Below the pieces are notes generated by a model. The model was given only the letters and a program-made list of their open reading frames with translations, was not told the origin of the DNA and did not search any database. From contig NW_006763144.1 of assembly GCF_000264905.1 (NCBI RefSeq), positions 620,001-684,000 of the forward strand: 64,000 nt of DNA. Reading direction: 5' to 3'. Of this stretch, positions 37,592 to 48,324 are shown in pieces. Origin of the DNA: Stereum hirsutum FP-91666 SS1. Lineage: Eukaryota; Basidiomycota; Agaricomycetes; Russulales; Stereaceae. The first letter of the stretch is position 1. Each line of letters starts with the position of its first letter. Position numbers and translations under genes: made by a program.

Positions 37592-39436
37592 TCATACAAC
37601 ATTTTCTGTCTGCTCCGACTGGCAGTCCTGACTTGGACGATGAATAGTTAAACCTGGTATATCACCCATGCTCCTCGGTATCACGAGGTCGAAGAGTCTG
37701 TCATCCATCCGTTTCTCGGCAAGGGCTCGCAAGTCCAGCATCATGCGCGACATCAGAGTCGCGGAGAGTCTGTTTATTTGTACGTGGTCCAGGAGGGACA
37801 ATAATTATGAGCCTCCCATATCAACACCCTTAAGTCTGAGGTTCACACGTACATGTTGCTCAGCGCGGTGTTTCTGACTTTGAGTAGGGGCTATAAAAAC
37901 GAAGAGATGGTTAATGAGAGTCAATCAACAGTTAAAGTATGGATCAGGTCAGGGGAGAAAGACGTACAGGAGCGTACTGGGGATCAGATAGTTCAGTGAG
38001 AGTCTAAGACTTTGTGGGTAAGGAGAGAGAACCCGGGCGCACCAGATACATCAACACGTTCGCCAAGTTTACACCGACCAGAACGCTATCCATGCGAAGC
38101 CATGTCAGGACGACGAAGAAACACATGATAGTCCAGAGAAACGAGGTACTTACATGAAGTATAGGCTCCCTAGTACGAATGTGCGCAAGTTAGATCATGA
38201 GCACGTACCAACAAAAAAAGAGAACCGAAACGAAGGCTTGGAGACGAACCGTCTCGTAGAAACACCCGAAAAAGTGTTCTTGGATGTTTCCAGCCAACCA
38301 TGGCGGCTTGAAGTGCGATGAGGACAAATACACAAGAGTCAAAAACGACCATGATGCTCCATGGAACTGCGAGGCCTTTACGAATGTGTGAGCAGTTAAC
38401 TGCCGGGAAAAATCCTCAAACAGTTTAAACTCACGACGGCCCCTGCAAGTTATGACAAACAAGTATATCAGAGATCTTGTTCAAAGAACGAGAAATGAAG
38501 TGAGGAGGATAGAGGATATAGCGCACTGTGCTTCAGTATGGAATGGGTTACACCCTGGCATGTCGAGAACAAGCAAGCGCAGAGGTTCATCATCCTTTCC
38601 AGCTACCACAACCCACTACTTTCAAACCAAGGCTCCCGTCCCGGTCAGATTAAATGAAAATCGTGAAAGGACAAGCCGTACCAGGGTAGAGCCTGTCATA
38701 GCCATGAGAAGGATTACCATCAGGGCCAGGACGCATCGATGACGGATGTGATGGCGATACATTGCAGACACTCGAAGCGTGCAAAGAACTTGGAAAAGTA
38801 GAGCGATACAGAGTGTGTGAGTTTTCAGTCTTCAGAGACGACGCGAGGAGAGCTTACTGGCGATTATGAATTGAATGAGGGCGACGTAGGGTTGATGAAG
38901 ATAATGCATTCGCCTACAGCTATGATACACGGATAAAATCAGTCTAGCCGGAAGATCGCCTCGTGAGCCGCTGTCAATGCTCTGGCTACTTACAACTGTG
39001 GCGCGGAACAAGTTGTGAAGTTAGCTCGCGACTTTTCTGAGATAGATGGATCGCTCACGGATTCGTCTACAGGATATATGAAAGCCTCTCGAGCAAGGAT
39101 GATATGACCGAGGATCGTGCCATAGCGGGAGGCAAAGAAAAGAAACGACGGGAAGGTGACTTTATTGCGTGGCGGCCAGAACAATTGCACTTCGGAGCTG
39201 AGGGTTATGAGATAGTCATAGAAGAGTATGGCTGAAGACAGCGTCAGAGACCGACTCAACAATCTGAAGGTATATAATGCGGAAAGCAGTCACTTATGTA
39301 AATAGTGGATAGTATAGAGCTTGTATTCCTGTATAAACAGTACAAACCGAGTGAGGGTCCGCAGATAACCAGAGGTGATAGCCACTCACAGTTGAGCTCG
39401 AGCGCTCTCATAAGAGATTGGAACAGATTCAGCCAT
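37592..39436 (-). CDS. DUF6533 family multi-span membrane protein
   Basis: This belongs to a large Agaricomycete family of receptor-like membrane proteins of unknown function. The ATG at 39436 gives MAESVPISYESARAQL. After a small exon (LYTIHYLHK), exon 3 begins LLSRSLTLSSAILFYDYLI and continues TLSSEVQLFWPPRNKVTFP, which is the DUF6533 signature around an L-x-Y-D-x-L-x-T-L core. Later exons supply hydrophobic spans: HYLHQPYVALIQFIIA, CVLALMVILLMAMTGSTL and MVVFDSCVFVLIALQAAM followed by RVFLRDG. The last exon has the family-typical tail SATLMSRMMLDLRALAEK and a polar C-terminus stopping at 37592. About nine exons and 330 aa; internal exon borders are approximate. A sensing role is often guessed for this family but is unproven. 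Confidence 0.83.
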
Positions 39437-40374
39437 GAATCATTGAGAGTGGGCTAATAAGCAACTCCACGGGAGGTCGCTGTGGTGTAGGGAGGGAAAT
39501 AACCAGGAAGGTATCTAGGCCTGTCAAAGGATGAGGTCCCCTAAAAACATGTCTCACACAGCTTATATGGAGGCAAGATCGTCAAAAGACGAGTTGGAGA
39601 CCATCACAATGTCCCGCGTACGAACAAGCGCAGGACCTGTTTTGCTCGGGTCGCAGGTCCAATCCAGTTGTCGATCACAAAGGATCCGTGATGCGTCTAT
39701 AGCGTTCGGCACGAGAGTCGCATAATTCCATCGTGGACCCTCAGACCAGAGTCAGCCGCTTTTGATTTATAAGGTGTTACTAGGAGAAGCCTGAGAGCAA
39801 AACATGAGCCTGAGTAGAAATGGAAGATGGAATGAACAAGCACTCACATTGACCCCCGAGAAGGATCACTGTTGGAAGGGCACCATCATCGCACCGCACG
39901 CTCTATGATGATCGTTGAACAGCGGCCCCCAAAACACCATTATATAGGAGGTAGGGTTCCTGTTACCTCTGACACAGATGAGCACACCTTCGACTACGAT
40001 ATTGTAAGCCTGGCGGGCTCACATATTCGTTAACCGGTAATTTACGCGTGGCTTTCGTAGTACAAACAAGTACAAACAGTACGATAATATTCCTCCCTGC
40101 GCCGCGGTCCCCTTTACCTTACGTTCTCTGACCGCAACGCAGGTATGAATCTTTTACTCTTACTTACCGTTACCGGACCTTACGTTCTCTGACCGCAACG
40201 CAGACGGTTTGATCCTGTTAGATTGGTCCGAGTGAGGCTGCCCCGCCAGACAGCCTTTCAGATATATGTTGTATCAGAATATATCAGAATCTTGATGAGA
40301 GGGCACGCAGATTCCCATAGATGGCACCATAATATGGTGTTATACAGAGGACCCCAAGCGAGTGCGGGACCAAA
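39437..40374. other. Intergenic between the DUF6533 and amino-acid transporter genes
   Basis: No coding region is supported. It contains a perfect 27-bp direct repeat (40116-40142 and 40177-40203), annotated separately. Both flanking genes are on the minus strand, so this is the promoter side of the DUF6533 gene and the 3' flank of the transporter. Confidence 0.5.
40116..40203. repeat. Perfect 27-bp direct repeat, two copies 61 bp apart
   Basis: Both copies start ACCTTACGTTCTCTGACC and end GCAACGCAG (40116-40142 and 40177-40203). The DNA between and after them is not similar, so this is a duplicated short block rather than a longer tandem array. Confidence 0.85.
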
Positions 40375-42450
40375 TCAACAAGTAAAAGGCTTGCCAACAG
40401 TCCCACTCTTGTATGCATCCACGATCAACTGTAACGCACAGTTAGCTTCAGCCACTAGAGAAACCAGATGATCAAAGCACTGCAGACTGAGACTCGCCTT
40501 CACGCTCACATACGTCCCCGCCACACACATAAAGCCTCCCGCAATGATCGTCAATATTGCAATAACCAGCAAACCTTTCCTCCTCCCCAACCCTCCCCTA
40601 AGATACCGTTCATCATGCAGCCAGAAAAAGCCAGCCAATCCGTAGGTGTACCAGGATGCGAACAGAGCAGCCGTGATTCCGACGAGGTCCGAGAAGACGG
40701 GAATAGCGATGGCAAGGAGGCAGGAGGTGGCGGTCATGATGAAACAGAGGAAGGCCCAGACTGACCATCCGAGAAACGTATGGGTATAGACGTGTCGAGA
40801 GTGACGAAAAAAACGGACGAAAACCAGTTTGGCAGCAGTGTGGGAGCAGAGAGCCCCAGTTCTGTTTTGTATTGTGTTGTGCGTCGTGATTAGTAGTGAG
40901 CGCTAGCTACCACGAGAGAGTACGATACTTGCATAAGAAAGCTCAAAAGGGCGATGCCGAAGGTGATTTTCGACCAAACTGGAGGTAGGGAGAGAAGGGC
41001 TGGGGATTGGACGGTGCTCCCTATGTATACGTAGATGACAGTGCTGAAGATGACGTAGAAGATTGTGGAGAAGCCTTGAAGCATCCAGGCAGACTGCAAA
41101 ACATAATGGCTGTATATTTAACAGAGGGCTCTGAATCCTGCAAAAGAGACGACCAAACCTTCATAGCTTCCTCCGGGTGCCGCATCTCTGAGATCAGGAT
41201 GAAGAACCTAATTGATGAACACAGTGCATTGTTGAGATGTTGAACTGAATATTTTCGTCGCCGAGGGCTCGTACATGAAATGACCTGTGGGATCTGAAAT
41301 CAGTCCTCACTAATCTGGCCGACGTGAATGATATCATGCATACCTGCGTAAGCAAAAACCTTGGACAATACGAAGCGAATATGAGCTGGGTACATTTGGT
41401 AAGGCGAAACCCAACGCACTGGACCCGTGATAGCTAGAAATGCTTCAAAAAAACTTGACTTGACCGTCACGTCGATGACACGCCCTGGAGTCGGGTTACG
41501 ACCTGCGCCGATCATGGCCAAGACGCCAGCGAGAGTGATCGAGGCGCAACTGGCGAATGCGAAGAAGTTCAACCCATGCAGAGTGCGCGGTAAGGCAAAA
41601 ATGAATGTCGCAGCTGAGATGATGACTACGAAGTCGACGGTGCATAGTCCTTGATTCGAGAGGACTGAGAGTGCTTGTTGGCCGGTCAATAGTTCACTGC
41701 CCTTGAGATATAGCTTCAGCGAATAAGCGACCATAAGATATAGTGATTAACCTACTGTGGCACAAATAGCGAAGATGACAGTTCCAGCAGAAAGAATCTC
41801 TCTACCCACAGGTCCAAACATGATGTACCCCGCATCTCCTGAAGTAGGCCACGCGACAGTGAGCCAAAATGGAACTATGGATACTTTACTGGCAGATTTC
41901 ACTCACCCATGTTGTGTACATTGGGATGGTTTAGCTTGAAGTCAATCAGCAGTTTAGCCGTGAAAAGACCGAACATTCCCAGAAACACCGTCAAGATGAT
42001 AGAAGGTACGAGTCCTGAATTGTGCGCAGCAGCTATTAGTCTGAAGCTTTATGAAGGGATGCTCTTGGTGTAATAAGAATGAGAAAGTGCCTACCCACAA
42101 CAGCTACTGCTTGTGGGAGCGAGAGCATTCCATTGCTAACAGTCTTTAGTCATCCAGTCTCATCAGACTCAACGAAACTCATGCTCTATCTTGTAGTATG
42201 GTCGAGACACTCACCTCCGCTATCATCAATATACCAACAAACTGCAATTGTATGTATTTAGAAAGCATCGACAGACGCATAAGGGGACTGCTGAACGAAC
42301 CTGCCAACTCAGGGTTTTGTAACGAATTTGGTGATCATCGGCGTCCACGAAGACGTCTACCTCAGGCTTCTGATTGCCAGAGCGTGTTGTCCCACTTCCG
42401 TGATCAGCTTCTCCCTCGATAACTTTCTTCTCTGAAACCAGCGCACTCAT
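40375..42450 (-). CDS. Amino-acid/auxin permease family (AAAP) transporter
   Basis: This is a transmembrane amino-acid transporter (Aa_trans family), likely a proton-coupled permease of the plasma or vacuolar membrane. The ATG at 42450 starts a polar cytosolic N-terminus (MSALVSEKKVIEGEADH), followed by IRYKTLSWQ. Exons then encode LIMIAEVLSNGMLSLPQAV, GLVPSIILTVFLGMFGLFTAK, GDAGYIMFGPVGREI, VDFVVIISAATFIFALPRTL, FFEAFLAITGPVFAYAGH, MKSAWMLQGFSTIFYVIFST and KITFGIALLSFLM. The last part reads AIAIPVFSDLVGITAALFAS and ends in VDAYKSGTVGKPFTC at 40375. About eleven hydrophobic spans and about 450 aa fit the family. Substrate range cannot be told from sequence. Confidence 0.9.
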
Positions 42451-43181
42451 TGAAACGTCCTAGGATGAGCGGAATTAACAAGAGGAGAGGATGAGAGACT
42501 GTTGAGATGGGTGGGTGTGGGCATGCGTCTTTCGTGATATAACGGATACCGTGTGTATCGTCTATCTCCATCGAATTGCAGCCGCCCATAGTAGGGACTT
42601 AGATTGCCGAAAACATCGTGAAGCGGTTTATCGTTGTACTACCTACAGAAGATATGTACGTCGCATGATCAACGATACGGGCCAAAGAGTCGGAAGGGAT
42701 ATATCGAGTTGCGTGCAGTTTCAACGTCGGAATAGGAGGCTCGGAATACCGCTAGGCACATCGAACGCAAGGACCGGTACGCAAGTGTTTACAATCTGTA
42801 AAACGTAGTTATCTGCGGTATGTTGTCGAAGGAAGTTCGTCAGCCAGAAGCCTGAGAACTTTGAGAACTCACCCTCTCGGACTCAAAAAACCTTGCCCCT
42901 TCACTATTCTGCCTATCTTAAATCGATGCGCCTACGCGTCACACAGTCTAATGATGAATATCGATATCATTGCCTAACGACAATTTCCGATCCTGGGAGA
43001 AGGGGCTGGTCTGAAGAGAAGAAATTCTGGTTGAGTTCAGTTTGAGTTCCTGCCGGTAATTTCCGCACGCCACAAAGCGGTGTGCCCAAGTTGTGGCTCG
43101 CCACACTCCTCTCTTGAATACTCATGCGTTTCCCAAGCAACAGCCCTTGACAGGCAGCTCAACTGTTTTCCTACTACCACG
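42451..43181. other. Divergent promoter region between the transporter and the BTB gene
   Basis: No gene is supported. CGCCACAA (43068-43075) and CGCCACAC (43099-43106) lie 75-115 bp before the BTB start codon. Confidence 0.5.
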
Positions 43182-45250
43182 ATGACGAATCCATCCCATA
43201 TACTCATCGCCCGTAACTCGAGAGGCACTCACAACCCTTCGGCATCTCTCAGTTCTCCTACAGAAACCCATGCTGCAGCGGCAGGCATCTTCAGATCCTC
43301 TGGCTCTCCTCCTTGGTTCCTTGAAGGCGTTGACACCGACGTTGTATCTGAACTTAGCATTGATGATTCAGAAGACCCAATTGATGTTGACCAGACGTTC
43401 ACAAAGAGTTTCGAGTTTCCCGGTACTGTGAAGATAGTGGTGGAGAAGACAACATTCTGGCGCGTCCCATTCGTCATAACACATATCTCCATTGATGAAA
43501 AGTGATCCCTGATACTTTTGAATAGGGCCCATAAGGAGGTGCTGTACTTCGCGTCGCCGTTCTTCCAGGCCGCTTTGAGTGGCGACTGGGCCGAAACCGG
43601 TCGCCCAGCATCCATGTCTTCGGTCATTACTATCTCTCAACCTCCAACAATTCCCGGAGACAAACGTCATTCTGATCTCCCTACCGAAATGACTTTTGCA
43701 CCCATGGATCCTGACATTGACCCCGAGGACTTAGACGTTGACCTTGACATCAACGAGTCCAGCGAGACGGAGGCCGAGACGAGTGATTCGTCGCCCAATA
43801 CGCCGAAAAAGGACACGGAGAAGGTGAAGGTGAGAGAGGATAGCGCCAAGAGTCCAGAAGAGAAGGAAAGTGCAAGGAAAGAAAGCTTGGATAGGCTGCA
43901 AGGAGGGACTTTGTCTCCGAAGGTAGAGGCGACTATGCCTCCGGAGATTGAGGCTGTCCCAGGCCCGAGCAATGTGCCGAAGGAGAAGTTGAAAGGGAAG
44001 AGCGACACCGTGAGGCTTTCTTGGAAGAAAGGAACCCCAGAGGCCGCTGTAAGACGTCGGAAAAAGATTAACGGTCCTGATGCTGTGATTGTGCTGAAGG
44101 AGGAGAAAGTATGTACCGTCTCTTCTTTGCCGACCCGGGACCTTATTCTAAAGCGAACTGCAGGCTATGATATTTCACGACTTTCTTCGCTACGTCTATC
44201 CAAGGTGTGCAAACCTGCTAGTTCAGCCCTTCGACTGAATTGAATCAATTGGTTCTCCTGTGGTATAGTATGGAATGCACCATCACATGGAACAACGTCG
44301 AAGGCCTCATGAATATTGCACATAAACTATGTGTTCACGGACTTCAGCAGAAATGTCTTACCTTCCTATTAACACATGCCGCTGGACGACCAATCAAAGC
44401 CATGCGCATTGCCGAGCTGTTTGAAGAGGAGGAATTGTATCGGGAGTCCTCCAGGTTTGTCCTGGATAATCCGGGCGGGTGGACAGAGCAAGAAATGAGT
44501 GCGCTTAGCCACGAGACTCTGTTGAAGCTTGAGAAGAGGTCTGCTCCTCCAATCGTCCGTGACGACGTTCAATTGATCATTGTCATGACAGACGAACATG
44601 GTTCCTCGAACGAGTCCTAAAACTTGGTCTATTCCAAATCGCGAGAGAATACGAATGCGTACGTTTCTCGTCCTCTGGTTCACTTTTCTATACTACCCAT
44701 CTCACGACCACTACTGCAAAACTCAGTGCCCAACCTGTCCCGATCCCAGTCTCTGTGCTCGCCTCCTTGAAGATAAATGGCGACAAGCTTATGCTGCGGT
44801 GTTTCGCTTCGGACCATGCCAACCTTCAATGGTGTTTCGGTACCTGCGCACACTCGAAGGCGTTAGTCCCCCTCTCGCACTCTCACACCTCGCATGCCAA
44901 ACAACCGCTAAAGCCTTCGTCGCCACACGTAAGCATTATCCCTCCTTTCTGCATCTTTCGCGCACTCAGAGGTTACCCGGGCGTTTGTATATGTGTCTTG
45001 TGGTTATATTTTGCATCTCCACGCGGGTGTATCTTCGTCGACGCGCAAAGTCTTCGACCGCATGTTCTCGCTCGGCATTCGCGGGAGCGGTACTGATACT
45101 GCTCCTCTCGGTGCACGAGTGGCCGCTGTAGCGGGCGTGGCGAGCGCTACAGGGCCTCGACGACACTTTCTGTATTGCTCGCTCAAGCCGGAGGTGCCTG
45201 TGCAGCCGAGAAGTGCACGCAATGCCGCGATGAGTCAGTCGTTCTCTTAG
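43182..45250 (+). CDS. BTB/POZ domain protein, Agaricomycete type, with disordered insert
   Basis: BTB/POZ proteins of this kind form a large family in mushroom fungi. The domain mediates dimerisation and in some proteins recruits Cullin-3, but no function is known for this one. The ATG at 43182 (MTNPSHILIARNSRGTHN) leads to VKIVVEKTTFW at the end of exon 1. Exon 2 begins AHKEVLYFASPFFQAALSGDW, the core of the BTB fold. About 150 acidic/basic low-complexity residues then interrupt the domain before it resumes as AMIFHDFLRYVYP and ITWNNVEGLMNIAHKLCVHG. C-terminal exons give WFLERVLKLGLFQIAREYEC, CPTCPDPSLCARLLEDKWR, QPSMVFRYLRTLEG and LFDRMFSLGIRG, the usual tail of this family. About seven exons. 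The exon 1/2 junction needs a GC-AG intron (43460-43525). Confidence 0.88.
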
Positions 45251-45612
45251 AGCCTTAATCTGCGGGGGATGGTCCAATGCGAGTGATGGGACGCGGGACG
45301 CTCTAGGAGAGTATAAGGCCGCGCTTCAATATCGTTCGGCCGCAGGACGGGGGGATAGTTCTTCGAATGGAGAGACTGCTGTTTGGATTTTGCTATGATC
45401 TGTTGCTGCCTCTGCGGGTGTTTTACTTTGGCCTTTCATTGCACGGAATGTAGTCTGCTTGTGAGACCGACTTTTACAGTAGCTAGGAATATTATGTTGG
45501 CTCAAAAACCCAAGCTTTGCGTCGGCCTTCTATGGTTCCAAACGGAAGAAGATTAACAACGATTAATGGAATACCTCAACAAGCCAACGAAACGGCTGCA
45601 TGAATGTACATT
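45251..45612. other. Convergent intergenic region
   Basis: This lies between the 3' ends of the BTB gene (+) and the TPP1-like gene (-). No further feature was seen. Confidence 0.5.
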
Positions 45613-48115
45613 CTACAACTCCATAGACTCGTCGTCTGCGCCCTTGTCCCTTTCTCTCTGCGTTTGCGTCTCAGCCTTCATCCCTTCATCCTCTAACTCC
45701 TTTTCTCTTGCCTCTCTCGTCTCGGCCGTCTCATCCAACAGCTCCGCATAATAATCCAACGTCCAGTTACTCTCGGGCCATATCCTATCCTGAAACAACG
45801 CACCTAACTTACGATTCTGGCCAGGACCAGGAGGCTTCGTCTTGATCTTGGGACGTTTCCAGGGAGGGTCTTCTGGTGGACGAGGTTTTGATTGTGAAAG
45901 ATAGGCGTTCAAGCCTGCTTTGAGTGTGTGTGGATAAGTCGCAGCTCGATTTGTTGTGGGTTCCCTTGGTTTCGAGGGGCCGGCGATAGGTAGAGTATCT
46001 GTGAGCGGCGCAGCTTCTCGTCTAGTGCTTGACGGTGAAGGGGAGCCTTCGTATCGTACACGCTTTCGAGGTGGAGAGGAAGAGTGCTGGAACGAATAAT
46101 GTCAGATGGATGAAGATAAGTGAATATTGGGCAAATCGATCAACCCACACCGTCTTTCGTAGAACGCTCATGCGCCCCCGTTCTTGTTCGCTTCGCGACC
46201 TTGACTGGATGAGCATTCTGGCTGTGGCTGTGACTCCCGCGTGCCTGATGTCCTCGCTCTTGGGATGATGGATCCGGACTCGAGGGTGGCAGGGGTGACC
46301 GAGCGACGTTCGCCAAAGATGTCGATGTCTGTGGAGGAGTAAGCGGCGCCTTTGACACACCCTTCCCAGTCCGCCTCTGAAGACGCGCTTTAGTTAATCT
46401 ATCGTCGTCATCGAGCTCCACAAAAACCGAGTCCCTCTGAGCGCGATTCGCATCAGGTTGGGAGCCAATCCCAGCAGGATTTACCCTGTGGCCACGATCC
46501 TGTGACTGTGTGCGGGGCTGAGATGCAGAACCTGAAATATCAGTATCTGGAACGATCGTTCGCCCGCTTCCACCATCAGGTGGAGGATGCTCCACTACCG
46601 GCGGTCGCGGAACCCTTCGCTTTTCTGCAGGGAATGACGTGTCTTTGGGAATCGGTGAGGGAGACGGAAAGGAAGAGGCATGTACGGGTGAAGACGACGT
46701 GAGTGGCTTCTGCCGCTGGGCTGGGGTCGGGGCGGTCAAGGAGGATGTAAGACCCGTGTGCTCGCGAGGCTGGAACACAAACCTCGGAGCAGGTAGTCGA
46801 GGCGACTCTTGTACGGACGATTGGGTGATTTGGAGAGGCGGAGACGACTCGCGGTGAGAAGAAGGGCTGGAATGGGACGAGCTCAGCTGAGCAGGACTGG
46901 CGGGCCTTGATGAGTGACCCGGGTTCGTGGGTGCCCAGTCGGAGGGTGTTGTGGGTTCTTCAGGAAGTTCGGGGTTACGCTGAGACGGCGGAGTTTGAGA
47001 GCTTGGAATGTGAAGAGGGTCTACAGGGACGAGTTTAGACGTGCATCACGAAGACAGACGAAGAAGATCACCTGTGCGCGGTTTATTACTTGGACACCGA
47101 TTAGGGGCCTTTCTTTTCTCGATATGTTGAGACTTTTCCGGAGACGCAGCTTGTCCGCCTGACACCCGACTGGTTTCTTGCGTATCGTCGTCGGCAATAA
47201 TGAACTCGTTCCAGGGTAAGTCAACGTCCATCGAACCGATAGTTACAGATAGAGTCTCGGTACTGATGAGAAGAGGGTCTCTACTGCGCTCCGGTGACTG
47301 AGAGGATGCATGTCTCACGCGGGACCCAGACGCCGGTGCAGGCAGAGGCTCTAAGTAATCAACCTCCTGCACGGGTCTGTCACGATCTTCACGTCTCACT
47401 TTGAGCACATTACTGGTAGACACAATGTATGGGCTTCAACGGAGACCGAGAATTAGAGAATGGCATCGAATACCACTCACCCATTGCCTCCGCCCTCCCG
47501 CAGGCCTTCTATCCATTCCTTGACCTCCGGATCATTTTGAATCTTGATGGCTTGAGACTCGAACTCCGCCTCTCCAGAGGACCCAATAATTTCGACTTTG
47601 TCCACATCCAGAACCAGGCATTGGTGTAGGCTCATTCCGACTGCACCTTTGCCTTTTGGGACTCGTCTGAATCCGAGCCTGAACTGCTTGATTTGTATGA
47701 CAGCGGTTCGGTGGGATGTAAGAGCTCTGCCTTGGCTGTCAACGAAGCTGCGCAGAACCTCAGGTTAGGAGCAGTACCAGAAAAGGACGAGGGTGTTATG
47801 TACTTGCTTATCCTGGTTGTATCGCTTCACAGCGTCATGCGTGAAGCACACAAGTATTTTGTGTTTGCCATCAGAGATCCTCGCCCATACATCTTGTACG
47901 GCAGTGGGATGTTTCGGAAACGTTAAGAACTGGAATATGCGGTGATTGAGAAGGCAAAACTTGGTTGAAGTCGCAAGCGATAAGTCACTCACCTCGACGA
48001 GTTGGACCTTTTTGCCCTTGCCATGTGTCTCGACTTTGGTCAGATCGCTGCCGACGGTCTCAGCAATTCCAATGACGTATTGTCGAATCCAAGGAGAGTT
48101 TAAGCTGGACGCCAT
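45613..48115 (-). CDS. TPP1/Tpz1/Est3-like shelterin protein with N-terminal OB fold
   Basis: TPP1 (Tpz1 in fission yeast, Est3 in budding yeast) caps telomeres with Pot1 and recruits telomerase. The ATG at 48115 gives MASSLNSPWIRQYVIGI. The P-W-I-R-x-x-I/V-x-G pattern is the start of the TPP1 OB fold. After the first intron come FLTFPKHPTAVQDVW, then ISDGKHKILVCFTHDAV, matching the conserved S-D-G-x-H-x-[IV]-x-[CV] strand of TPP1. IQIKQFRLGFRRVPKG and LHQCLVLDVDKVEIIG finish the fold. The next 450 or so residues are Ser/Pro-rich and disordered (from about 47.4 to 46.1 kb). The C-terminus has a conserved-looking block, LGALFQDRIWPESNW and LDYYAELLDET, which may be a partner-binding motif. About six exons, roughly 720 aa, stop at 45613. 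Sequence identity to characterised proteins is low, so this is a fold-pattern assignment rather than a close match. Confidence 0.68.
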
Positions 48116-48324
48116 CCAGTAGGACAGTTCGTTATGCTGTAACTGTTTGACGACGCAAGCGCTTGACGACACGACTGACGATGTCGCGACGCGCTTGTCA
48201 CTGTGACCGGACGCGAAGCGTTACTGTGGCACTCAGCGCCACTTCACCTCTATGTACTCAAGAAATTCGAGTTGGCATACATGAAATAATGCTTTATTTG
48301 CATCATCGCAGTACATGATTAATT

